Below are positions 1 through 5,103 of a DNA stretch of 5,310 nt, in pieces. The stretch comes from Chloroflexota bacterium. Its GTDB lineage: Bacteria > Chloroflexota > Dehalococcoidia > Dehalococcoidales > UBA3254. Position numbers and translations under genes: made by a program. The notes under the pieces are model-generated. The model had not been told where the DNA came from, ran no database searches, and worked only from the letters and a program-made list of their open reading frames with translations. Each line of letters begins with the position of its first letter. The first letter of the stretch is position 1. The stretch covers positions 1 through 5,310 of the forward strand of contig JAGDMY010000122.1 in the NCBI GenBank assembly GCA_017860765.1, read 5' to 3'.

Positions 1-107
1 ACCAGGATGATAACCGCCATTACCAGCCAGTGCACCCACCAGATGCCGAATGGCCAGGGCTCGGTCAATGACGCTGCCCCCAGAATCATTTGGCTTTGCT
101 CTAACAT
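1..107 (-). CDS. nuoH: Probable NADH-quinone oxidoreductase subunit H (NuoH), N-terminal fragment
   Basis: Only the first 35 codons plus two bases are in the window; the gene continues past position 1. The visible peptide starts MLEQSQMILG and runs through a Trp-rich stretch (residues 18-27, with WWVHW) into a hydrophobic segment (28-35), as expected for the start of the first membrane helix of NuoH. NuoH is the large membrane subunit that joins the peripheral arm of complex I to the proton-pumping arm and forms much of the quinone chamber. The identification rests mainly on position: the gene follows nuoA-B-C-D on the same strand, where H comes next in complex I operons that lack E, F and G. 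The visible residues alone are not diagnostic. No strong ribosome binding site precedes the ATG at 107; an AAGGGA lies about 15 nt upstream, rather far. A second in-frame ATG is codon 7. It lies 170 bp from nuoD, an unusually wide gap for this operon. Confidence 0.6.
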   Translation of the reverse strand, partial: MLEQSQMILGAASLTEPWPFGIWWVHWLVMAVIIL

Positions 108-172
108 AGTTGGTTTAGTATATCCCTTATAACTTTCTTTTTTAGGAATTTCGCATTTTTATCTCTATCAGT

Positions 173-230
173 CCATACCGACGGAAGTCGGTATCCAACG
201 TCTCCTGGATTCCGGCTTTCGCCGGAATGG
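173..230. repeat. Paired inverted hairpin repeat (REP/BIME-like) between nuoD and nuoH
   Basis: Two 25-nt arms (173-197 and 206-230) face each other across an 8-nt spacer (198-205). Each arm is itself a hairpin with a perfect 8-bp stem and 4-nt loop: ATACCGAC/GTCGGTAT around GGAA (175-194), and ATTCCGGC/GCCGGAAT around TTTC (209-228). Compared with the reverse complement of the right arm, the left arm matches at 20 of 25 positions. Four of the five differences form two compensating base-pair swaps, so both stems stay perfect; the fifth is in the loop. The outer edges are CCAT and ATGG, and the inner edges ATCCA and TGGAT. This architecture is that of a BIME (two REP units in opposite orientation) or of the dRS3-like ATTCC...GGAAT repeats common in bacteria. 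Whether it is repeated elsewhere in this genome cannot be seen here. No T-run follows on the operon strand, so it is not a classical terminator. Confidence 0.75.
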
Positions 231-277
231 TCTTCATTATAAGGATCGCGAAAGTCCTAAATATTGGATTTTGAATT

Positions 278-1381
278 TTACCTGTCTACCTCACCCATGC
301 AGATATCAATGCTGCCGAAAATAATTATGGCATCAGCGATTTTCCAGCCGATTATCATCTCACGCAGGGCTGAGAGGTTTAAGAGGCTGGGCGCCCGGAT
401 ATGGCAGCGATACGGGGCGATTGAGCCATCCGAGACAATATAAAAGCCCAGGTCGCCTTTAGGAGCTTCGATATGGCCATAAGCTTCGCCCACCGGCGGG
501 CGCAGGACCCGCGGTACGTCAGTCTTAACCGGGCCGGAGGTTATTTGGGCGGCGGCCTGTTCGAGTATACGGACGCTCTGCCGCATTTCTTCGACTCTGA
601 CGCGATAGCGATCATAGCAGTCTCCATGGGTGCCGGTGGGAATATCGAAACTGAACCGGTCATAGATTGAATAAGGGTCAGCCTTGCGAATATCCCATTT
701 TACCCCGGCGGCACGCAGGACGGGCCCACTGGCAGCGATGTTGATGGCCATCTCTTTCGAGAGTATACCCACTCCCTTAGTGCGGGCAATTAAAATTTCA
801 TTTTCTTTAAGGAGGCGGTCATATTCATCGATATAAATCGGCAGCTGGGAGACCAGCGACTTCAGGGCCGGCAGAAACTCATCCGGAACGTCCTGGCTCA
901 CGCCGCCGGGGCGCATATAGTTGTAGGTCAGGCGCTGCCCGGAGGCCATTTCAAAGAGGTCCAGGATTTTTTCCCTCTCCCTGAGCATATAGAGTATAGG
1001 CGTCATGAAAGCCCCGCAGTCATTCATAAATGAGCCCACGGCTATCAAATGGCTGGCGAGCCTCTGCAGTTCCGCCATGATTACCCTGAGAAATTCAGCT
1101 CTTTCCGGGACCGGAATGCCTGCCAGCTTCTCGATGGCCAGACAATAGCCCAGATTGTTACTCATTGAAGCCAGGTAGTCCAACCTATCGGTCAGGGGGA
1201 TAATGCCGAGATAAGTCCGCTCCTCGCAGAGTTTTTCTACTCCGCGATGGAGGTAGCCGAAGACCGGCTCCAGGTCAATAATGACCTCGCCGTCCATGGT
1301 GGCCTTCATCCGGAATACCCCATGGGTACTGGGATGAGCCGGCCCGATATTCAAAACAAACGGTTCAGTTTGCAGAGACAT
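278..1381 (-). CDS. nuoD: NADH-quinone oxidoreductase subunit D (NuoD, 49-kDa subunit)
   Basis: A 367-aa peripheral-arm subunit of complex I that, with NuoB, forms the quinone-reduction site next to cluster N2 at the cytoplasmic face of the membrane. Family signatures run the whole length: GPAHPSTHG (13-21), HRGVEKL (45-51), YNYMRPGGV (153-161), RAPSLLNLSAL (329-339) and the C-terminal GEVDR. His20 and Tyr69 match the quinone-binding His38 and Tyr87 of Thermus Nqo4, with the same 49-residue spacing. Length fits the stand-alone subunit; it is not fused to NuoC as in E. coli. The ATG directly follows the nuoC stop (TAA|ATG), with AAGGA 10 nt upstream inside nuoC, so translation is probably coupled. 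Near the C-terminus it reads IDICMGEVDR, where many relatives have Val rather than Cys361. The ancestrally related [NiFe]-hydrogenase large subunits carry nickel-binding CxxC pairs, but no second Cys is present here, so a metal role is unlikely. Confidence 0.98.
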   Translation of the reverse strand: MSLQTEPFVLNIGPAHPSTHGVFRMKATMDGEVIIDLEPVFGYLHRGVEKLCEERTYLGIIPLTDRLDYLASMSNNLGYCLAIEKLAGIPVPERAEFLRVIMAELQRLASHLIAVGSFMNDCGAFMTPILYMLREREKILDLFEMASGQRLTYNYMRPGGVSQDVPDEFLPALKSLVSQLPIYIDEYDRLLKENEILIARTKGVGILSKEMAINIAASGPVLRAAGVKWDIRKADPYSIYDRFSFDIPTGTHGDCYDRYRVRVEEMRQSVRILEQAAAQITSGPVKTDVPRVLRPPVGEAYGHIEAPKGDLGFYIVSDGSIAPYRCHIRAPSLLNLSALREMIIGWKIADAIIIFGSIDICMGEVDR

Positions 1382-1822
1382 TTACAGATAGTCCTTCCGC
1401 AGAGGATATCCCTGAAAACCTTCCCAGAGGAAGATTCGTATCAAATTGGGATGCCCTTCAAAGCGGATCCCCATCAAATCAAAGATTTCCCGCTCCTCGA
1501 AATCGGCAGACTTATAAAGCGCCACCGCCGAGGGCACGCTCAAATTATCCCTGCCCTGGCAGCGGGTCTTGATCTTAAAGCTGTGGTTATGGGAAATCGA
1601 GACGAGCAGGTAAACCAGCTCAAAATAGTCCCATTGGTCCACGGCATGGATAGAAGTCAGGTAATCGAATTCAAGCCCGGGCGTGCTTTTCAAATAGCTC
1701 AAGACGTCGATTAGTGCTTCCGGCTTAACTGTGAGAAATTCCCGACCGGCCTCGGTTATGGAACCGGGGAGCTTTTCATTTATTTTGGCGGCCAGTTCGG
1801 ATGTGGAGAGGGCTGTTGTCAT
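1382..1822 (-). CDS. nuoC: NADH-quinone oxidoreductase subunit C (NuoC, 30-kDa subunit)
   Basis: A 146-aa peripheral-arm scaffold subunit of complex I that packs against NuoD and NuoB in the cytoplasm and carries no cofactor. The diagnostic block is near the C-terminus: [16 protein letters not shown] (110-125) followed by GYPLRKDY (138-145), which closely match the 30-kDa signature and the usual GxPLRKDY ending. The Trp normally just before this block is Phe108 here, a conservative change. The protein is short compared with the roughly 160-200 residues of many relatives, mostly through a compact N-terminal part, but nothing looks truncated. The start codon overlaps the nuoB stop as ATGA (1819-1822), and an AAGGA lies 10 nt upstream inside nuoB. 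The stop abuts the nuoD start. It is a separate gene, whereas E. coli has a NuoCD fusion. Confidence 0.97.
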   Translation of the reverse strand: MTTALSTSELAAKINEKLPGSITEAGREFLTVKPEALIDVLSYLKSTPGLEFDYLTSIHAVDQWDYFELVYLLVSISHNHSFKIKTRCQGRDNLSVPSAVALYKSADFEEREIFDLMGIRFEGHPNLIRIFLWEGFQGYPLRKDYL

Positions 1823-2430
1823 TTGGTCGTGTTCCTTGTAATACTGGTGGCCTGGCTAAGCTTGCGCTGGAGCATCCTGACCCCATGGATCAAAGCTTCA
1901 GGTCGGGGCGGGCACCCGGGGACATAGACATCCACCGGGAAAAGGCGATTATATCCGGGCACAACGCTGTAAGAGGAAGCGAAAATGCCGCCGCTTATGG
2001 CACAGGAGCCCATCGCGATAACATATTTCGGTTCAGCCATCTGTTCATAAATTCTTTTAACCTGGGGCGCCATTTTCCAGGTCAGTGTGCCGGCTGTAAT
2101 CATCAAATCAGCCTGCCGGGGGGAAGCGCGGACGATTTCCATGCCAAAACGCGACATATCCCAGCGCGAGGCTTCCGCGGTAATAAACTCAAAGGCACAG
2201 CAGGCGGGGAAGCAGACCACCGGCCACATCGAGGACTTGCGCGCCCAGCCCAGCACCGCATCCAGGGTGGTCAGGAGAATGCCCCTGGGTATTCCTTTCT
2301 CCAACCATTGGGCCGGATCCGCTGTCGCCAGTTGGCTGGCGGCTTTTAACTGCTCGATGCCCTGGCCTTCCAGCCTGTCCAGCTCGTGCTCGGGACCTAT
2401 GCAGGCCTCACCCGGGTTATTTACTTCCAT
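1819..2430 (-). CDS. nuoB: NADH-quinone oxidoreductase subunit B (NuoB, cluster N2 subunit)
   Basis: A 203-aa iron-sulfur subunit of complex I holding the terminal [4Fe-4S] cluster N2, which passes electrons to quinone at the NuoB/NuoD interface. All four expected ligands are visible: the tandem Cys77-Cys78 in FPACCAFEF, Cys143 in MGSCAISGG and Cys173 in [11 protein letters not shown]. An extra Cys73 lies just before the tandem pair. Residues 1-45 form a variable, charged N-terminal extension before the conserved core that begins near [12 protein letters not shown]; its Cys10 is not a known ligand. The ATG at 2430 is supported by AGAAGG placed 7 nt upstream, which lies inside the end of nuoA; the two genes overlap by 10 bp. 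The stop overlaps the nuoC start. Downstream of the core the tail (191-203) is short and polar. Confidence 0.98.
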   Translation of the reverse strand: MEVNNPGEACIGPEHELDRLEGQGIEQLKAASQLATADPAQWLEKGIPRGILLTTLDAVLGWARKSSMWPVVCFPACCAFEFITAEASRWDMSRFGMEIVRASPRQADLMITAGTLTWKMAPQVKRIYEQMAEPKYVIAMGSCAISGGIFASSYSVVPGYNRLFPVDVYVPGCPPRPEALIHGVRMLQRKLSQATSITRNTTK

Positions 2431-2792
2431 TCCAGGACCTTCTTTTTCCAGGCATATAGGTAGGCTACCACTGTGATGACGATGAAAACCACCATGATGA
2501 TGAATGCCGAAATGCCCAGGTCCCTCAGATTAGCTGCCCAGGGATACAAGAAAATCACTAAAATATCCAGGGCCAGGAACACTAAGGCGTAGAAATAATA
2601 ACGGAAATTAAAACGGACCAGAGTCTTGCCTATGGTAGGCATGCCGCATTCAAAGGAGGCGTTCTTCACAGGATTAGGTTTTTGGGGCACAAGCCCTATC
2701 AGCCTCAGGACTATGGGTACCAGTATGGTGACGGTGGCTAAAAGGCCAGCGGCGACTAAGAAGAGTCCAATATATCCAAAATCGATCAGCAT
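2421..2792 (-). CDS. nuoA: NADH-quinone oxidoreductase subunit A (NuoA)
   Basis: A 123-aa membrane subunit of complex I with three predicted helices (about 7-30, 63-84 and 93-114). It helps seal the junction of the peripheral and membrane arms near the quinone channel. The loop motif FECGMPTIG (47-55) and the block [17 protein letters not shown] (60-76) followed by FLYPWA (81-86) identify the family. The usual D-x-E before FLxPW reads Asp76-Ile-Leu78, so the acidic residue corresponding to E. coli Glu81 is missing; the codon is TTA, two changes away from Glu. This is the first gene of the operon. It has a TATAAT box about 26 bp before its ATG, but no good Shine-Dalgarno sequence in the short leader (AGAAATAAGA only). 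It overlaps nuoB by 10 bp, and its 3' end carries the nuoB ribosome binding site. Confidence 0.96.
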   Translation of the reverse strand: MLIDFGYIGLFLVAAGLLATVTILVPIVLRLIGLVPQKPNPVKNASFECGMPTIGKTLVRFNFRYYFYALVFLALDILVIFLYPWAANLRDLGISAFIIMVVFIVITVVAYLYAWKKKVLEWK

Positions 2793-2810
2793 TCTTATTT
2801 CTGCTTGGCT

Positions 2811-2823
2811 AGTAATTATTATA
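2811..2823 (-). promoter_or_regulatory. Probable -10 box and start region for the nuo operon
   Basis: On the minus strand a perfect TATAAT lies at 2823-2818. Transcription would begin near 2811 and leave a leader of about 19 nt before the nuoA ATG. The -35 region is poor: the best candidate at an 18-bp spacing is TTAAGC. An activator or an alternative promoter is therefore possible. This is pattern matching only. Confidence 0.45.
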
Positions 2824-2938
2824 CAGGCTTATTGACAGGGCGCTTAACTCAGAGCAATCGCTGTGAGGTGCATATTCATTATATAATATTTCCCTGCGCT
2901 TCCCTCCTCCGCGATTTCTCTATCATTATCACCCAATT

Positions 2939-2954
2939 TGTGATATGTGTCAAA
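2939..2954. promoter_or_regulatory. Weak Crp/Fnr-family-like site in the divergent nuoA-rsmD region
   Basis: TGTGA (2939-2943), six bases, then TCAAA (2950-2954) differs at one of ten positions from the textbook Crp arms TGTGA-N6-TCACA. It sits about 115 bp upstream of the proposed nuo -10 box and about 95 bp upstream of the rsmD -10 box. In AT-rich intergenic DNA such a match can occur by chance, and the regulator is unknown in this organism. Confidence 0.2.
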
Positions 2955-3003
2955 TAAAAATACAATCTGTAAAAATATTATACTAATATCTGCAAATTAC
3001 GCA

Positions 3004-3017
3004 GTGACTTCCGTCAC
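3004..3017. other. Small hairpin upstream of rsmD
   Basis: GTGAC-TTCC-GTCAC is a perfect 5-bp stem with a 4-nt loop, placed about 30 bp before the rsmD -10 box. Its core, GACTTCCGTC (3006-3015), is the exact reverse complement of the apex of the left hairpin in the repeat at 173-230 (180-189). It could be an operator or a worn-down relative of that repeat, or coincidence. Confidence 0.35.
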
Positions 3018-3046
3018 CTTTAGCATTAGAGTCGAGCCATTGAATT

Positions 3047-3055
3047 TGATATAAT
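3047..3055 (+). promoter_or_regulatory. Extended -10 promoter for rsmD-coaD
   Basis: TGATATAAT is a full extended -10 element (TG, one base, perfect TATAAT at 3050-3055). The -35 region at 17-18 bp spacing (TTAGAG or TAGAGT) is poor, which extended -10 promoters tolerate. Transcription would start about 7 nt downstream, at or next to the rsmD start codon at 3062, implying a leaderless or nearly leaderless mRNA. Confidence 0.5.
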
Positions 3056-3061
3056 GAGGAA

Positions 3062-3616
3062 GTGCGCGTGATTGCCGGGACTGCTAAGGGGCACCAACTA
3101 AAAGGGCCTGACAGGGCTACTACCCGTCCAGCCACAGATCTGGTGCGGGGGGCCATTTTCTCGATGCTGGAAGGTCTGGCCAGTGACTGGTCGCTGGTGC
3201 TGGACTTGTATTCAGGCACGGGAGCGATGGGGATTGAAGCTCTGAGCCGGGGGGCGGGATGGGTGGATATGGTTGACCGCCAGAGGCGGTGTTGTGATAT
3301 AATAAAGCAAAATTTGGCAAAAACCAGACTGGCAGAAAGGGCCCATGTCTACTGTTGCGAAGTAGAAAAGGCGCTCTCTTTCCTCGACAAGGAGTACGAC
3401 ATCATTATCATGGATCCGCCCTATCGCAATCAAGCTATTGGCGAGACTATCTCCAAATTGGCCAATTCCCGGCTGGTAGGGCGGGAGACCATCGTAGTGG
3501 TCACTCATTCCCCCCACCTCAATTTGGAGCCTGCCTATCCTCCCCTGACGTTAATCAAGGAAAGGCGGCATGGCGATAGTTGTATAGCCATATATCATAA
3601 GGAGGCTGCGTCGTGA
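3062..3616 (+). CDS. rsmD: 16S rRNA (guanine(966)-N(2))-methyltransferase RsmD
   Basis: A 184-aa cytoplasmic SAM-dependent enzyme of the RsmD family, which methylates N2 of G966 (E. coli numbering) in 16S rRNA during 30S assembly. The order of signatures is typical: MRVIAG start with GTAKGHQLKGP, RPATDLVRGAIFSML (22-36), the SAM-binding motif VLDLYSGTGAMG (46-57) followed by IEALSRGA, an acidic residue (Asp72) after the second strand, and the catalytic DPPY (118-121). Length matches the family. The GTG at 3062 is chosen because the family begins MRxIxG. However, GAGGA (3056-3060) is too close to serve that codon and lies 7 nt from an in-frame GTG at 3068, which would drop two residues. The -10 box ending at 3055 makes leaderless initiation at 3062 possible. 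It overlaps coaD by 4 bp and is diverged from the nuo operon. Confidence 0.95.
   Translation: MRVIAGTAKGHQLKGPDRATTRPATDLVRGAIFSMLEGLASDWSLVLDLYSGTGAMGIEALSRGAGWVDMVDRQRRCCDIIKQNLAKTRLAERAHVYCCEVEKALSFLDKEYDIIIMDPPYRNQAIGETISKLANSRLVGRETIVVVTHSPHLNLEPAYPPLTLIKERRHGDSCIAIYHKEAAS
3599..3605 (+). promoter_or_regulatory. Strong ribosome binding site for coaD
   Basis: AAGGAGG lies inside the end of rsmD, 7 nt before the GTG at 3613. It supports that GTG as the coaD start even though it overlaps the rsmD stop codon. Confidence 0.85.
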
Positions 3617-4101
3617 CGATTGCAATCTATCCCGGGAGTTTCGACCCCATAACCAACGGGCATATGGATATAGCCCTCAGGGCCAGCAAGCTCTTTGAAA
3701 AATTGATTATCGGGGTCTACGGCAGTCCCTCGGAAAAAGTGCTGCTCTTTCCAACCAGTGAGAGGGTCAAGCTAGCCAGGGAAGCGGTGCGCGGCGTGGC
3801 GAACATCGAGGTAGTGTCGTATACCGAACTTACGGGTGACTTCGCGCGTAAAGTGAAGGCCAAGGTTATGGTGCGGGGGCTGCGGATGGGCGGCGATTTC
3901 GAGAGGGAGTTCACTCTGAGCATGATGAACCGGAAACTCTTCCCGGATATCGAACAGCTCTGTCTGATGGCGTCAGTAGAGTACCAGTTTGTCAGTTCCA
4001 GCTTACTCAAAGAGGCGGCCAGCCTGGGTGGCAATATCGACGGGCTGGTTCCTCTCAATGTTGCTAATGCCTTGAGAAAAAAGTTCGGCGGCAAAAGTTA
4101 A
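3613..4101 (+). CDS. coaD: Phosphopantetheine adenylyltransferase (CoaD)
   Basis: A 162-aa cytoplasmic nucleotidyltransferase that makes dephospho-CoA and pyrophosphate from 4'-phosphopantetheine and ATP, the penultimate step of coenzyme A synthesis. It starts IAIYPGSFDPITNGH, with the TNGH form of the T/HxGH ATP-binding motif at 14-17. Lys42, Arg88 and Arg91 fall at the same positions as the substrate- and ATP-binding residues of E. coli CoaD. The SSS of the conserved EYQFVSSSLLKE block is at 128-130, followed by the typical GGNIDGLVP. The usual RGLRxxSDFE reads RGLRMGGDFE, so Ser is Gly. Length fits the family closely. The GTG start is set by a strong AAGGAGG; the GTGA overlap with rsmD indicates coupled translation, and rsmD-coaD pairs are common in bacteria. 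Confidence 0.98.
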   Translation: MTIAIYPGSFDPITNGHMDIALRASKLFEKLIIGVYGSPSEKVLLFPTSERVKLAREAVRGVANIEVVSYTELTGDFARKVKAKVMVRGLRMGGDFEREFTLSMMNRKLFPDIEQLCLMASVEYQFVSSSLLKEAASLGGNIDGLVPLNVANALRKKFGGKS

Positions 4102-4134
4102 ATTATTTGACAAATAAATCTAATTATTTGACAA
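4101..4134 (+). repeat. 13-bp direct repeat at 21-bp spacing upstream of the ferredoxin gene
   Basis: AATTATTTGACAA occurs exactly at 4101-4113 and again at 4122-4134, a period of 21 bp or two helical turns. The first copy lies in a perfect 15-bp palindrome, TTATTTGACAAATAA (4103-4117), while the second keeps only the inner TTGACAA half. The first base of the repeat is the last base of the coaD stop. Same-face spacing suits a protein-binding operator. A short replication-slippage duplication is the alternative. Confidence 0.65.
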
Positions 4135-4135
4135 T
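4107..4135 (+). promoter_or_regulatory. Possible promoter for the ferredoxin gene
   Basis: TTGACA (4107-4112) is a consensus -35 box. At the ideal 17-bp spacing the -10 position reads GACAAT (4130-4135), four of six matches to TATAAT. Transcription would begin near 4142, about 13 nt before the ATG and overlapping the ribosome binding site, which is awkward. The gene could equally be read from the rsmD promoter. Confidence 0.3.
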
Positions 4136-4141
4136 AGACTC

Positions 4142-4148
4142 AGGAGGG
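4142..4148 (+). promoter_or_regulatory. Ribosome binding site that sets the ferredoxin start
   Basis: AGGAGGG lies 6 nt before the ATG at 4155. It decides against an in-frame TTG 48 bp upstream at 4107, which would add 16 residues ahead of the ferredoxin fold and lies inside the direct repeat. Confidence 0.88.
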
Positions 4149-4154
4149 AATCGA

Positions 4155-4418
4155 ATGGCTTATAAAATTAGTGAAGATTGCATTAGCTGCGGGGCCTGCG
4201 AATCGGAATGCCCCAATGCAGCTATTAAAGAAGGGGACAACATCTTCGTGATTGATCCCAATAAATGCACCGAGTGTGTTGGCTCCTATGACTCGTCAAA
4301 ATGTGCCGAGGTCTGCCCGGTGGCGGCCGCGAACCCCGATCCGGCGCATAAGGAGACTAAAGAAGAGCTGCTGAAGAAATGGCAGGCCTTGCACCCGGGT
4401 GAAACTCCCAAAACTTAA
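4155..4418 (+). CDS. 2[4Fe-4S] ferredoxin, Alvin type
   Basis: An 87-aa soluble low-potential electron carrier with two [4Fe-4S] clusters. The first motif is Cys9-x2-Cys12-x2-Cys15-x3-Cys19-Pro. The second is Cys38-x2-Cys41-x8-Cys50-x3-Cys54-Pro, so it carries a loop insertion (residues 42-49) between its second and third Cys. That insertion, together with a charged helical C-terminal extension (about 64-80, KEELLKKWQAL), marks the Allochromatium vinosum (Alvin) type, including YfhL-like proteins, rather than the short clostridial type. Such ferredoxins usually have a very low potential for at least one cluster. Start chosen by the AGGAGGG site. It lies 53 bp after coaD on the same strand, with a possible private promoter, and ends 89 bp before a bidirectional terminator. 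Its partner is unknown; the EFG-less complex I operon on the other strand is a tempting but unproven candidate. Confidence 0.95.
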   Translation: MAYKISEDCISCGACESECPNAAIKEGDNIFVIDPNKCTECVGSYDSSKCAEVCPVAAANPDPAHKETKEELLKKWQALHPGETPKT

Positions 4419-4507
4419 ATTCGCTTTAGCTTCGCGTATCCGCCACTTTTTTCTACATCCGCCATTGGATGACTCTGGATGATCGGTTTTCAGCGCGCCA
4501 GATAACC

Positions 4508-4535
4508 AAAAGGCCGGAATAATCCCCGGCCTTTT
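4508..4535. terminator. Bidirectional intrinsic terminator
   Basis: A perfect 10-bp stem, AAAAGGCCGG (4508-4517) with CCGGCCTTTT (4526-4535), around an 8-nt loop. The stem ends in A-run and T-run on opposite sides, so it gives a GC-rich hairpin followed by U-residues in either direction. It lies between the convergent ferredoxin gene (ends 4418) and the cvpA-like gene (ends 4555), 20 bp from the latter. The 89 bp before it (4419-4507) hold nothing else I recognise. Confidence 0.9.
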
Positions 4536-4554
4536 CATTGTCTGCAGGCAGATT

Positions 4555-5043
4555 TTATTGCAGGAACTGGCGTACGGTGTCGAATTCTTTAGGCAGCAAG
4601 CCTAACACGATCGGGAAGCGCTGCAGGAGAAACTGGCCCAGGGCTGAACCGGCGACGGTGCTGCCTCCTCCGGCGTATTTAACCCAGATGGCCAGGATAG
4701 CTGAGATGAAAATGGCCCCCAATATCAGCCCAAAAACCCCGCCCAGAAGACGGTTGAGCCATCCCAGGAGAATCGCCGATGCCATTCTGGTAAATATTAC
4801 TCCCAGAATCGCGGCAATTATCATTACCACTACAAAGATGATGATAAACGCGACAACGCGGGCAGCACTGGGATTGGATATAAACCCCAAAACCCCCGCC
4901 AGAGCGATGTAGAAGCGCCCTGCCAGGACCACCCCTACCACCAGGCCTATCAGGGAGAACAGGGATTTGATCAGCCCGTTGGCGAAACCGCCGATCAGGG
5001 TTACAATCAGAAGGACGATGATTATGATATCCAGCCAGTTCAT
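4555..5043 (-). CDS. CvpA family membrane protein
   Basis: A 162-aa integral membrane protein of the CvpA/colicin V production family. Four hydrophobic helices are visible, at about 4-20, 24-42, 62-84 and 101-121. Family marks are the N-terminal NWLDIIII, the Gly-rich FANGLIKSLFSLIGL (20-34), and LLGWLNRLLGGVFGLILGA (92-110), which closely matches the conserved third block. A short polar tail (about 124-162) follows. CvpA is needed for colicin V export in E. coli and has been linked to envelope homeostasis, but its biochemical role is not settled. The ATG at 5043 is preceded only by a weak AAGAG. It lies 60 bp downstream of the SHOCT gene on the same strand and probably shares its transcript, which ends at the terminator at 4508-4535. 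Confidence 0.9.
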   Translation of the reverse strand: MNWLDIIIIVLLIVTLIGGFANGLIKSLFSLIGLVVGVVLAGRFYIALAGVLGFISNPSAARVVAFIIIFVVVMIIAAILGVIFTRMASAILLGWLNRLLGGVFGLILGAIFISAILAIWVKYAGGGSTVAGSALGQFLLQRFPIVLGLLPKEFDTVRQFLQ

Positions 5044-5103
5044 AACTCTTATATCTTACAACTTCCGGGGCAGTAATCCAAGGGCTGGGGCTCCTCTGCT
5101 CTC

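Noticed and set aside
173..230. Intrinsic terminator after nuoD
   Set aside because: On the operon strand neither hairpin is directly followed by a T-run; the AT-rich stretch downstream is A-rich on that strand. The paired, inverted, covarying layout fits a repeat element better.
1801..2349. Long open frame on the plus strand (182 codons), opposite nuoB
   Set aside because: It lies wholly antisense to a clear NuoB with all four cluster ligands, and its translation shows no recognisable family or convincing ribosome binding site. The same applies to the plus-strand frames at 473-670, 1247-1714 and 4538-4912.
2832..2837. TTGACA on the plus strand as a -35 box for rsmD
   Set aside because: It lies about 225 bp upstream of the rsmD start, and no -10-like hexamer occurs at 16-18 bp downstream (CAATCG at 17 bp).
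2878..2887. ATTATATAAT palindrome as a promoter in either direction
   Set aside because: Neither strand has a -35-like hexamer at the right distance (CGCTGT on plus, GAGGGA on minus), nor an extended -10 TG. It is probably just AT-rich intergenic sequence.
4107..4154. 16-residue N-terminal extension of the ferredoxin from a TTG at 4107
   Set aside because: The TTG has no ribosome binding site and lies in the direct repeat, the encoded residues are unlike a ferredoxin, and the ATG at 4155 has an excellent AGGAGGG at 6 nt.
4444..4464. CATCC/GGATG small hairpin downstream of the ferredoxin as a second terminator
   Set aside because: The stem is only 5 bp with no T-run after it, and a far stronger terminator follows at 4508-4535.
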